Assembly: GCF_000588875.1 (NCBI RefSeq)
Contig: NZ_JEMV01000051.1
Coordinates: 1-33,575 of the forward strand
DNA: 33,575 bases
Direction of reading: 5' to 3'
Source: Sphingobium sp. Ant17
GTDB lineage: Bacteria > Pseudomonadota > Alphaproteobacteria > Sphingomonadales > Sphingomonadaceae
Part shown: piece by piece, positions 25,607 to 33,575 of the stretch
Numbering within the stretch: position 1 is the first letter of the stretch
Layout of the letters: every line of letters begins with the position of its first letter
Notes under the pieces: generated by a model
The model's input: only the letters and a program-made list of their open reading frames with translations
What the model was told of the DNA's origin: nothing
The model's database searches: none
Position numbers and translations under genes: made by a program

Positions 25607-25855
25607 ATGAGTGACAAGAGCACCATCCGGGCGAGCTGGCCGTCCGGTGGTCCCGACGCAGCAGCGGCGATGCTTGCCGCCCAACGCCTGTGGCAGTTGC
25701 CGCTGACGCTCTACACGAGTTGGTGGAATGCGGGCGTGGAGACACTTTGGCCACATATGCCGCATCCGCACCATCGCGCCCATCACGACGAGCATGACCA
25801 GCTCGTGGTTCCCGAACCGATCGAGGCTGAAGGCGAACATGCCCTGTTCGCCTGA
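25607..25855 (+). CDS. Small His-rich protein upstream of Hsp20
   Basis: This 82-residue protein has an excellent RBS (AAGGAGG) before ATG 25607. The middle is Trp-rich and amphipathic (RLWQLPLTLYTSWWNAGVE). It is followed by a His cluster, PHMPHPHHRAHHDEHD, with seven His in 16 residues, and an acidic end. No signal peptide is seen. The family was not recognised. Metal binding, or a phasin-like role on PHA granules given the amphipathic aromatic segment, are only guesses. It lies 56 bases before hsp20 on the same strand. Confidence 0.7.
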   Translation: MSDKSTIRASWPSGGPDAAAAMLAAQRLWQLPLTLYTSWWNAGVETLWPHMPHPHHRAHHDEHDQLVVPEPIEAEGEHALFA

Positions 25856-25911
25856 CGAAAGGTCTTTCCCTCGTCACGGGATCGACCATCTTTAACCTTA
25901 GGAGAAGCAAG

Positions 25912-26424
25912 ATGAACGGTGTGACCAATGTTCCAGTGACCAAAACGCGTCCGGCGTCATCGTTGCGCGATCTCGCAACCCAGATCAGCGAGCCGGTCGG
26001 CTGGCTGCGATCGGAGATCGACCGCCTGTTCGACGATTTCGGCAGCTCCGGCCGCAGCCTTTTCCACTTCGCTCCGCGCGGCGCCTTGGCAATCGTGCCG
26101 GCGCTCGAGCTGGTCGATGACGAGAAGGCCTATCGTCTTACCGCGGAGCTTCCCGGGCTCGATGAAAAGGATGTGGAGATCAACGTCGCCGATGGCGTGC
26201 TCAGCATCTCGGGCGAAAAGAAGGAAGAGGAAGAGCGCAAGGAGAAGGGCTTCCTGCTCAACGAGCGCCGCTATGGTTCCTTCCGGCGCCAGATTTCGCT
26301 TCCCGCCGATGTCGATGCCGAAGGTATCAAGGCGCAGTTCAAGGACGGAGTCCTGACAGTGACGCTGGCCAAGGACGAGAATGCGGCGGCACGCACGCGC
26401 AAGATCGCGATCGAGAAGGCCTGA
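25912..26424 (+). CDS. Hsp20 small heat-shock protein
   Basis: This 170-residue cytoplasmic holdase chaperone has an alpha-crystallin domain at about residues 60-160. It includes YRLTAELPGLDEKDVEINV, VLSISGEKKEEEE, the SFRRQISLPADVDAEGI segment and FKDGVLTVTLAK. The C-terminal tail RKIAIEKA holds the I-x-I oligomerisation motif. The RBS TAGGAGAAG precedes ATG 25912. It is followed by the kinase gene after only four bases. In M. tuberculosis the comparable HspX is a major DosR product. Confidence 0.95.
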   Translation: MNGVTNVPVTKTRPASSLRDLATQISEPVGWLRSEIDRLFDDFGSSGRSLFHFAPRGALAIVPALELVDDEKAYRLTAELPGLDEKDVEINVADGVLSISGEKKEEEERKEKGFLLNERRYGSFRRQISLPADVDAEGIKAQFKDGVLTVTLAKDENAAARTRKIAIEKA

Positions 26425-26428
26425 GCCA

Positions 26429-27980
26429 ATGGCGACGACATCGCCTGGCCCCGGCACGCCGGACGACCAAGCCGATGTCGTCGCCTTCCTCGACCAGGGT
26501 CACGCCTTCGAGCGAACGCGCCCCACGCGCATCGATACCCACTGCGCAAGTATTTTCCTTGTCGGCGACCGCGCCTGGAAGCTCAAGCGCGCGGTCCGGT
26601 TCGGCTATCTTGATTTCTCGACCTTCGACAAGCGCCATGCCGCGCTCGAGGCGGAGCTTCGCCTCAACCGCCGAACCGCGCCCGATCTATATCTCGCGCT
26701 TCATCCGATCACGCGGGAAGCCGGCGGTCGACTGGCGATCGACGCGCCGGTGACGTGGTCGACTGGCTGCTCGAGATGCGACGCTTCCCCGATGATGCGC
26801 TGCTCATCCATATCGCCGATCACGGCCAGCTCGATGAGCGCCTGCTGATGCGGCTGGCGGACCACATAGGCGCTTTTCACTCGGCAGCGGAGGCTGATCG
26901 GGCTCACGCGGGTGCGATATCGTTCCGCCGCGTCGTAGACGGCAATATTGCCAGCATGGGGGCCTTTCCCGATATCCTCGACCCGGACAAGGCGAAGCAT
27001 CTCGGCGACAGCCTGCTCCAGATGACCGATGATATGGCACCGCTGCTCGATGCCCGAGCGCGGGAAGGCCGGGTTAGACATGGTCATGGCGATCTCCATC
27101 TCGCCAACATCGCCCTGATCGACGGCGAGCCGACCTTGTTCGACTGCCTGGAATTCAGCGTCGAACTGGCCACGATCGATGTCCTCTACGATCTCGCCTT
27201 TCTCCTGATGGATCTCTGGCATCGCAACCTCCGCACCGAGGCGAACATCGTCTTCAACCGCTATCTCGATCTGTCGCCGGCGGATGAGAGCGGGATCGGG
27301 CTGCTGCCCTTGTTCCTGTCGGTTCGCGCCGCGATCCGCGCGCATGTGCTGGCAGCGCAGAGCCTGCGTGCTCCTGAAGACAGGGCGCTCGCGCAGAATG
27401 CGCGATCCTATCTCGAACTTGCGCTCGCCATGCTGGTGCCCGCTCCCCCGCGGCTGGTAGCGATCGGCGGACTCTCGGGAACCGGCAAGTCCAGTCTCGC
27501 ACGTCGGCTCGGCGGCGCGATCGGACGCGCGCCCGGTGCCAGGATCCTTCGGAACGATGTACTGCGCAAGCGCCTCGCGGGGCTGTCTCCCGAGGCAAGG
27601 CTTCCCCGCGGCAGCTATTCGGCGCAGGCCGCCGCCCGGGTCTATGAGACAACTGACAGGATGGCCGCATCGGCGCTTGCGCTCGGTCAATCCGTCGTGG
27701 CCGATGCGGTGTTCGCGCAGCGTGTCGAGCGCGAGAGGATCGAGGCGGTCGGGCGGCAGTCGGGTGTTCCCTTCGATGGTCTCTGGTTAGAAGCGGCGGC
27801 AACCGCGCGGCTCAGCCGGGTCGGGACGCGCGGCGCGACGCGTCGGATGCCGATGTTGCAGTCGCGCAGGCCCAATCCCAGCTGGAAATCGGCGATCTCG
27901 GCTCGTGGCATAGGGTCCATGCGGACGGATCGCTGGACGAGGTGGCTGCGGTGGCGTCCGCCAAACTGGGTCTCTGCTGA
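26429..27980 (+). CDS. APH-like domain fused to AAA-type P-loop kinase (two frameshifts)
   Basis: Restored length is 517 residues. The N-terminal ~300 residues resemble aminoglycoside/choline kinase-like proteins, with the catalytic-loop motif HGHGDLHLANIAL and a following FDCLEF acidic site. The C-terminal part is a P-loop kinase with Walker A GLSGTGKSS (about residue 350). One base is missing at about 26748 (GCGCC-GGTGAC): the first frame ends ...RLAIDAP and the second continues GDVVDWLLEMRR. Another is missing at about 27836 (GGCGC-GACGCG); the restored end reads DASDADVAVAQAQSQLEIGD and stops at TGA 27978. The M. tuberculosis Rv2004c protein has this architecture and is DosR-controlled (from memory). 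The substrate is unknown. Confidence 0.85.
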
Positions 27981-27996
27981 CGGAAACGCCTCACCT

Positions 27997-28012
27997 CATG
28001 CCGGTAGGCATG
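27997..28012. terminator. Small hairpin between convergent genes
   Basis: CATGCC-GGTA-GGCATG forms a perfect 6-bp stem with a tetraloop between the kinase and L,D-transpeptidase stops. There is no T-tract, so this is weak evidence for a terminator. Confidence 0.3.
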
Positions 28013-28038
28013 TTGGCCGCAGCCTTTGTCCGCGCCCG

Positions 28039-29139
28039 CTATTCGTCTTCGCCGGTTATAACTGTGAGCCGCCGGCCGGTTTCACTCCTTGCGAGACTGT
28101 CGTTGGTAACCAGCACCGTTGCGCCCTCGGTCAGGATCGCTGCGACGGAACGCCGGAACTCCTCGGCGACGCGCAATCGGTTCCGATCCTCGGATGGCGC
28201 CGTCTGCTGCGCCGGCGATGCCTCGCCGGACAACGGGATGTGCAGCCAGTGAAACCCGGTTTCATCGATAGCGCGCAGCGTATAAGCCGTCGTTCGGTCG
28301 ACGGCGGTGTCGGGTGCTATGGGTGCGGATCCGATCTGGCGGCCGTTGCGGAGCACGATCATTCGTCGATCCGCGGTGCTGATCACGATGGATACAGATC
28401 CCGAGGGTGACAGTTCGGGACGCCATGTGAACGGCCCGGAAGGTGGAGCGTCGTCGATGTCGGAGGCGGTCGGCCGCATGGGATCGGGTACCGGCGCGAC
28501 ACGCGGCACTGCCGCCTCTTTCGTGATGACGACGGTCAAGCCGAGGCGGGTGACGCCATAGAGAAGCCTGGCGAAGCCCAGCGGCAGGCGGATGCAGCCA
28601 TGCGACGCGGGATAGCCAGGTAGATTGCCGCCGTGCAGAGCTACGCCGCCCCAAGTCAGGCGCTGCATATAGGGCATCGGCGCATCGTCGTAGAGGTTGG
28701 ACTTGTGGTCGACATGCTTTTGCAGGATCGTGAACAGCCCCGTTGGTGTCTCATGTCCGGGCTTTCCAGTCGAGACCGTGGAGACGCCGATCGGCACGCC
28801 GTTTCGGTAGGTGACGGCCCGCTGGTTGGCGAGGCTGATGATGATCAGCACGGGGCCGGCGGGAGCAATATCAGGCGCCCAGATATATTCCCCCGGCTTT
28901 AGCCGCTCGACCGTCTCAAGGACCGAACTCGTATCCAGCGTCGGTTGCTGCGCGGACAGCGGCACGGACAGCATGCCAAGGAGCAATGCCGACATCATGG
29001 CCATCCCTATGCTGCGACCCAAACGCGTCGAGGTTCGCGAAATCGGATATATCGCCAAGCTCAAACACGGCATGGTTCGCGTAGCTGAGGCGTATGTGCC
29101 GGCCGAACGCATCGCATTTGATCCTCGATAATCTGTCAT
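28039..29139 (-). CDS. L,D-transpeptidase (YkuD) with a degenerate internal repeat
   Basis: This exported enzyme makes or anchors meso-DAP cross-links in peptidoglycan. With start ATG 29139 it has 366 residues. The long basic N-terminus leads into the hydrophobic stretch MAMMSALLLGMLSVPLSA with likely cleavage before QQPT. The YkuD domain has HGGNLPGYPASHGCIRLP, giving His169, His180 and catalytic Cys182. Residues about 86-125 (YIWAPDIAPAGPVLIIIS...) are echoed at about 237-276 (FTWRPELSPSGSVSIVIS...), but the second copy lacks the HxxSHGC motif. The start is uncertain: 29139, 29112 and 29004 are all possible. Confidence 0.85.
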   Translation of the reverse strand: MTDYRGSNAMRSAGTYASATRTMPCLSLAIYPISRTSTRLGRSIGMAMMSALLLGMLSVPLSAQQPTLDTSSVLETVERLKPGEYIWAPDIAPAGPVLIIISLANQRAVTYRNGVPIGVSTVSTGKPGHETPTGLFTILQKHVDHKSNLYDDAPMPYMQRLTWGGVALHGGNLPGYPASHGCIRLPLGFARLLYGVTRLGLTVVITKEAAVPRVAPVPDPMRPTASDIDDAPPSGPFTWRPELSPSGSVSIVISTADRRMIVLRNGRQIGSAPIAPDTAVDRTTAYTLRAIDETGFHWLHIPLSGEASPAQQTAPSEDRNRLRVAEEFRRSVAAILTEGATVLVTNDSLARSETGRRLTVITGEDE

Positions 29140-29299
29140 GTCGATCCTGCGGACAACGATCCGTATCTGGACCCGTCGCACGCGAGAATGATGTGATCGG
29201 CACCGTCCCGGGATTGGTATTATCCCCTAGTTATCCGCGCCGCCCTAACCTCTAGCGTGCGATTTCAAACGGGATCGTAGCGAAAACGAGGAGGGCGTG

Positions 29300-30111
29300 G
29301 TGAAATCGATACTTCTGCATATCCATGACGATCACGGACAGACGGAGCGGCTTGCCGTGGCGCTGGACCTTGCGCGCGCCCACCAGTCACATATCACCTG
29401 CGTCCAGGTCACTCCGTTCAACAGCTATGTCGTCGGCGACCCCTTCGGCGGCCTTTATGCCTCTTCGCAACTGCTTGAGGCCCTTCAGGCGCGCGACGAT
29501 GAGGAGCGAGAACGCATCGAGCAGCGACTGAAAAGCGAGGATATCTCCTGGGATTGGGAGCATGCCGATGGAAATGCCGCCGATGCGCTGGTGAGCCGCG
29601 GGCGCCTGGCCGACGTCCTGATCTTGAGCCGCCAGTACAAGGGGCAGGATGACACGCCGGAGCCTCTGCCGATCGTCGCCGACGTGGCCATTCACGCGCG
29701 CGCGCGGTGCTGGTCGTGCCCCCGGGCACGACCAGCTTCAACGCCAGCGGGCCGGTCGTCATGGCCTGGAACGGATCGATCGAAGCCGCGCACAGCCTGC
29801 GTCTGACGCTTTCCTTCCTGCGGGTGGCGAGCGAAGTCCACATCGTCAACATCTCAAGCGATAACAACGATTTTCCACCGATGGACGCGAGCCGATATCT
29901 CGCCCGGCATGGCATAGGTTCTCAGTTGCACGAATGGCCCCAAGAGGGGTGCACGATCGCGCAGACGCTTTTGGACGCAGCGGGAGAACTGGCGGCATCT
30001 TCTCTCGTTATGGGAGCCTACGGGCACTCTCGGCTGCGTGAGACGGTGCTCGGCGGGGTGACCCGCGACCTCCTGTCCGACACGTCCGTTCCGTTGCTGC
30101 TGGCGCATTAG
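29300..30111 (+). CDS. Tandem universal stress protein (one frameshift)
   Basis: Restored length is 270 residues, close to the 267-residue USP at 22893-23696, with which it shares VKSILLHIHDD versus MKNVLLLIHDD and GAYGHSRLRETVLGGVTR. GTG 29300 was chosen, five bases after GAGGAGG; the adjacent GTG 29297 is also open. The first frame fails in a CG-dinucleotide run at 29696-29706 (CACGCGCGCGCGCGG), where one base seems lost. The second frame continues AVLVVPPGTTSFNASGPVVM to the stop at 30111. Two USP halves are present. It is transcribed alone, divergent from the L,D-transpeptidase. Confidence 0.85.
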
Positions 30112-30565
30112 CCGCTCCGTGAGAATATCCGGTGGCGCCCAAGCACAGCAGGCGCTCCGCACATGATCCAATTCTATTGACGGGATGCTGAGCGGACGTG
30201 TGCGGCATACGAACTGAGAATCGGATTTTCGGCAGCATTGTTGACCCGCGATCCGGGAAAGCCGCTTGCGCGGATTGAGCCGTTGGCCGTCCTTGGGTCC
30301 TTCGATCAGGAGTGGCAGTTGGACAGATTGCTTTCACGCCTCATCGGGACTGGCGAGTCGTGCTGTTCGAGGCGGACGGCACGCGCCATGACTCCGTAGA
30401 TACACTTATTTCGAGTCTCTTCCGGATCGGTCACCGTGGCCGCCATCAGAAATTGCGGCGTCGCAACAAGCTTCGGGCTTGTCCTCGAACGCCTGGCGCT
30501 GGGCGTGGTGGCGCTGTGTTAGGGCGCACGGAAAAATGCCGCGCAAGACAACAGGAGGCCGGAAT
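30112..30565. other. Intergenic region between two USP genes
   Basis: This 454-base region has no gene I can support. It contains CTCCGTAG at 30392-30399, seven of eight matches to CTACGTAG but 166 bases before the next start. A long leader or a second promoter is possible. Confidence 0.45.
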
Positions 30566-31579
30566 ATGTCGACATCGAACGCACTCTTCCCAGTCCGCGC
30601 CGACACGCAAGCGGGGACCTGTCACGTCGTCGCGTGCCTGGATCGATCCGAGCACGCGGCCGGCGTCGTTTCGCATGCATTTGCGATCGCCCAGGCGCTC
30701 GAGGTTCCGGTAACGCTGCTGCAGGTGCTGGAAGGCCAGCCGGCAAAGGAGATGCGGCCTGACCCGATCGAATGGGATCTTCGCCGGCACGAGGCGAGAC
30801 GCACTCTGGGGAAACTGGCAGCCGCTCCCGAGCCCTCGACTACCATCGCCGAGATCAAACTTGCAGAAGGCGCGACTGCCGAGGAAATCTGCAGATTCAC
30901 CTGCGGACAGCCCGATTGCCTTCTCGTGCTTGGCACCCAGGGCGAGAATGGCGCAAGCCAGAAAGGCATTGGCGGCACGGCCCACAATGTTCTCGATCGG
31001 GCGCCCGGTTCGATCCTGCTGGTCCCGATCGCGGCCTCCGCCGCGCCGGCGCCGAGCTATCGGCGCATCCTTGTGCCCGTGGATGGATCGACCTGGGCCG
31101 AAAGCGTCATCCCGCTTGCGGCGCGGCTTGCGAAATCGGCGCAAGCGGAACTGATCCTCGCGCACGTCGTCCCGACGCCGGAACTCACTGAAACCAGGCC
31201 CCTCGAGCCTCGCGATCTCGAACTCCAACGGCATGTTGTCGAACGAAATGAAGCGACGGCGCGCGCCTATCTCGACCATGTTCGGACATATGTGGCGGCC
31301 ATGGGGCTGACAGTTCGGGCGATCTCGATGCGCAGCGAGGATGTTCGCGCTGCTCTGGCCGGGTTGATCCGCGCCGAAGCGGCCGACCTCGTCGTGCTGT
31401 CGGCGCGCGGCCATGGCGGCCGCCATCACATGGATGTTCCCTATGGCAGCGTCGCCGCCTACCTCATGACCCATTCGCCCGTGCCGATGCTGATCGTTCG
31501 TCCATCCGTGACTGCAGTGGAGCCGATGGTGCTGACGAATGTCCAGAATGCGCGCCTCCCGGCCGTAGGTCCGGTCTGA
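30566..31579 (+). CDS. Tandem universal stress protein with ATP-binding-type C-terminal half
   Basis: This 337-residue protein has two USP domains. The first spans about residues 15-155 and the second about 160-325. The second opens with RRILVPVDGSTWAES and carries the ATP-type loop SARGHGGRHHMDVPYGSVA, then PVPMLIVRPS. AGGAGG lies 7 bases before ATG 30566. It belongs to a different subgroup from the other two USPs. The stop is 2 bases before the glucan-synthase-like gene, so the two are co-transcribed. Confidence 0.92.
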   Translation: MSTSNALFPVRADTQAGTCHVVACLDRSEHAAGVVSHAFAIAQALEVPVTLLQVLEGQPAKEMRPDPIEWDLRRHEARRTLGKLAAAPEPSTTIAEIKLAEGATAEEICRFTCGQPDCLLVLGTQGENGASQKGIGGTAHNVLDRAPGSILLVPIAASAAPAPSYRRILVPVDGSTWAESVIPLAARLAKSAQAELILAHVVPTPELTETRPLEPRDLELQRHVVERNEATARAYLDHVRTYVAAMGLTVRAISMRSEDVRAALAGLIRAEAADLVVLSARGHGGRHHMDVPYGSVAAYLMTHSPVPMLIVRPSVTAVEPMVLTNVQNARLPAVGPV

Positions 31580-31581
31580 GA

Positions 31582-33282
31582 ATGGCGGATGTCGAGGATG
31601 CGGACCCGATAGTCGCCGCTGCGCACGAGCTTGCGCGCCGTCACCGTCTTGTGGGCTTGGCCCGCAGAGCGGCACCGCTGACAACCTGGTCGCAGTTGCC
31701 GGCATTGCGTGCATGGCTGAGTATGGCCCGGATCGCCGCTGGCGCCGCGGAGCCGCAAAGCAGCTCGGCGGCCGAATGGCTGCTCGACAACGATTATCAC
31801 GTTCAACGCGCAATCCTTCAGATCAAGGAGGATATGCCGGCCCCGTTCTACCGGCGCCTGCCCGGCCTCGCGGGTGAAGCGGCGAAGGGCCTGCCTCGCA
31901 TCTATGCCCTGGCCCATGGGCTGCTCCACGCGTCGCATCTGCAGATATCTCTCAATACCGCGATTCCGTTCATCGAACGCTATCAGGATGAAGAGCCTCT
32001 GAGCATTGCCGAGCTCTGGGCATTTCCGGCCATGCTTCGCCTGGCCTGCCTCGAGCTTCTGGTAACAGGCTTCGGACGCATATTCCCGGATGTGGCGCCG
32101 CCGTTCGAGGTGGGGCCCGATGCCGCCAAATCCGCCGCAGCGGACGACACCGAATGCGTCTCGCGCGCGATCGCAAACCTCGCGGTGATCTCGACGATCC
32201 AGTGGAAGGACTTTTTCGACCGGACAAGCCGCGTCGAGGCGATCCTGCGGCTCGACCCTGCCGAGGTCTATCCGCACATGGATTTCGACACGCGCGACCG
32301 TTACCGGCACGCTATCGAGCAGTTGTCGGACCATGGCGGCCTGCCAGAGTTGGATGTCGCCGAACGCCTGCTCGTTCAATGCCGGGCCAATGACGATGTG
32401 CCGGCCGATCATGTTGGCTACTGGCTGGTCGGCGACGGCCGGCCGGCGTTCGAGGATGCGATCGACGTGCGGCCGTTGGCGCTGGAATCGATCGGCCGCA
32501 GGCTCCTGCGTTATCCCGCCGCGCTTTATACGGCGGCGCTGTTCCTGGCCGGATTCGTCAGCTTTGTCGTTCCGGCACTCTACCTTGCGCTGGTCGAGGC
32601 GACCGCAATTGGGTGGCTGCTGGGCATCGCGCTCACCACGCTGCCGGCTACCATCCTGAGCGTCACGTTCGTCAACTGGGTCGCGACACTGCTCGTGTCG
32701 CCACGGGTGCTCCCAAAGCTCGATTTCGAGAAGGGGATCGCCGACGATTGCCGGACAGCGGTCGTGATGCCGGTGCTTGTCGCGCATCCGGCGGACGTGG
32801 CGGCGCTCCTCCAGCGGCTGGAAGGCCACTATCTCGGCAATCCCGATCCAGGGCTGCAGTTCGTTCTGTTGAGCGACCATGCCGATGCCGACAGCGACAG
32901 CCATCCTGGTGATGCGGATGTCGAGGCCGCGCTGGAAAATGGCGTGAAGCGCCTCAACGACACCTATGGCAGCGCGGGCAGCGGCCCCTTCCATATGCTG
33001 CACCGGCCGCGTCTCTATAATCCCGCCCAGTCGGTCTGGATGGGATGGGAACGCAAGCGCGGAAAGCTGGAGCAATTCAACGGCTATATCCTGCGCGGCG
33101 ACCTCAGCCCTTTTTCACGCACCGCCGGCCGCATCGAAGCACTTCGCGAGGTTCGGTTCGTCGTGACCGCGGACGCCGATACCCGCCTGCCGACGGGCGT
33201 AGTCAATCGGATGGTGGCGACGCTCGCCCATCCGCTCAACAAGGCTTCTGTGGTTGCCGCCCGTGATGCAAGAAGTTTCTGA
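31582..33282 (+). CDS. NdvB-like cyclic beta-glucan synthase, N-terminal part only
   Basis: The 566 visible residues match the start of the very large (about 2,800-residue) cyclic beta-1,2-glucan synthases. There is an N-terminal helical domain (WLLDNDYHVQRAILQIKEDM) and a two-to-three-helix membrane block at about residues 313-375. A glycosyltransferase domain follows, with VVMPVLVAHPADV, QFVLLSDHADADS, GYILRGDLSPFSR and the metal-binding TADADTRLP. Homology seems to stop at ...LAHPLNKA, and the frame closes at 33282 after an unrelated tail. No frame continues the family pattern. The gene is therefore disrupted, by insertion or rearrangement, or joined wrongly. The start ATG 31582 has no strong RBS and may rely on coupling to the USP. 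Confidence 0.85.
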   Translation: MADVEDADPIVAAAHELARRHRLVGLARRAAPLTTWSQLPALRAWLSMARIAAGAAEPQSSSAAEWLLDNDYHVQRAILQIKEDMPAPFYRRLPGLAGEAAKGLPRIYALAHGLLHASHLQISLNTAIPFIERYQDEEPLSIAELWAFPAMLRLACLELLVTGFGRIFPDVAPPFEVGPDAAKSAAADDTECVSRAIANLAVISTIQWKDFFDRTSRVEAILRLDPAEVYPHMDFDTRDRYRHAIEQLSDHGGLPELDVAERLLVQCRANDDVPADHVGYWLVGDGRPAFEDAIDVRPLALESIGRRLLRYPAALYTAALFLAGFVSFVVPALYLALVEATAIGWLLGIALTTLPATILSVTFVNWVATLLVSPRVLPKLDFEKGIADDCRTAVVMPVLVAHPADVAALLQRLEGHYLGNPDPGLQFVLLSDHADADSDSHPGDADVEAALENGVKRLNDTYGSAGSGPFHMLHRPRLYNPAQSVWMGWERKRGKLEQFNGYILRGDLSPFSRTAGRIEALREVRFVVTADADTRLPTGVVNRMVATLAHPLNKASVVAARDARSF

Positions 33283-33575
33283 TCCGAAGAGCGAGTGATC
33301 GAGTGCGGTCTTCTGTCAGGCCTTTGGTTGCGGCGTTTCAGAAGCCGCTGGCCGGTATGGTGATCTGCGGTTCGAGTCCAAATCTCGTTTTCGAGCTGGG
33401 ATGCTCACGCCTCGTAACTGGTTTTCCCGAACCAGATCTGTTCGCTCATTTCGCCCATTCGGGTCGTCGCCTTCTCACACCCCCATCATCCGACGTTAGG
33501 TAAGCTTGTTGGCATGCCGATCATGCAACTGCTGCCTGCGCCGGAATTCTGTATTCATTACCATTTTTTATCAGG
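33283..33575. other. Terminal segment of different character after the NdvB break
   Basis: The last ~290 bases are less GC-rich and carry no protein family I can identify; a 66-codon frame at 33303-33503 looks non-coding. This may be the end of a mobile element that interrupted the glucan synthase gene, but I could not recognise terminal repeats or a transposase, and the window ends here. Confidence 0.35.

Noticed and set aside
30446..33075. Two long minus-strand frames across the last USP and the glucan-synthase-like gene
   Set aside because: They are shadows of genes with clear domains on the plus strand.
33373..33391. GGTTCGAGTCC, resembling a tRNA T-arm
   Set aside because: The flanking bases do not pair as a T-stem and no acceptor or anticodon arm is present.

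Overview
The window is 33.6 kb of GC-rich, densely coded DNA with many ATGA/GTGA start-stop overlaps. Gene families and protein style point to an alphaproteobacterium, most likely a sphingomonad. This is an inference from FixLJ with a heme PAS, a class I PHA synthase beside a fused MaoC-phosphotransacetylase, Mla genes with a STAS-MlaE, and an NdvB-like glucan synthase. No rRNA, tRNA, CRISPR array or complete insertion sequence was seen.

Layout. (1) 3-4475, plus strand: HlyD-type adaptor (cut by the window edge), RbbA-like double ATPase/permease and a YhhJ-like permease, forming an export system. (2) 4571-6227, plus strand: a 37-aa membrane peptide coupled to a secreted protein, then an NmrA/QorB-like reductase. 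(3) 14838 down to 6239, minus strand: a nine-frame operon of PHA synthase, MaoC-phosphotransacetylase, acetate kinase, a short uncertain frame, MlaE, MlaF, MlaD, a PqiC-like lipoprotein and a GNAT acetyltransferase. (4) 15461-18976: an oxygen-sensing FixL-FixJ pair and two convergent paralogous single-domain receivers. (5) 23696 down to 19690, minus strand: tandem USP, erythromycin-esterase-like protein, DLH-like hydrolase, phosphoribosyltransferase and a host-attachment/baeRF protein. (6) 24591-29139: triple-BON protein (minus), His-rich small protein, Hsp20 and an APH-like/AAA kinase (plus), and an L,D-transpeptidase (minus). (7) 29300-33282, plus strand: two further tandem USPs and the N-terminal part of an NdvB-like cyclic glucan synthase that stops abruptly. 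The last ~300 bases look like different DNA.

How the genes may work together. FixL keeps the heme-ligand His and the distal Arg of known oxygen-sensing FixL proteins. Around it sits a set of low-oxygen survival genes: PHA storage, acetyl-phosphate/acetate metabolism, USPs, Hsp20, BON, PRT, DLH-like, erythromycin-esterase-like and APH-AAA kinase. This matches, family by family, much of the Mycobacterium tuberculosis DosR dormancy regulon, which is also driven by heme sensor kinases and a NarL/LuxR-type regulator. TACGTA-type palindromes lie about 55-75 bp upstream of several operons, including perfect CTACGTAG copies before both receivers. They resemble the FixJ core site and could be the shared operator. 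I propose an alphaproteobacterial, FixLJ-controlled, DosR-like dormancy island with one or two FixT-like feedback receivers.

Quality warning: eight single-base deletions, and no insertions, break six otherwise well-conserved genes. The restored frames end at sensible stops. I treat these as probable sequence errors and give restored gene limits.
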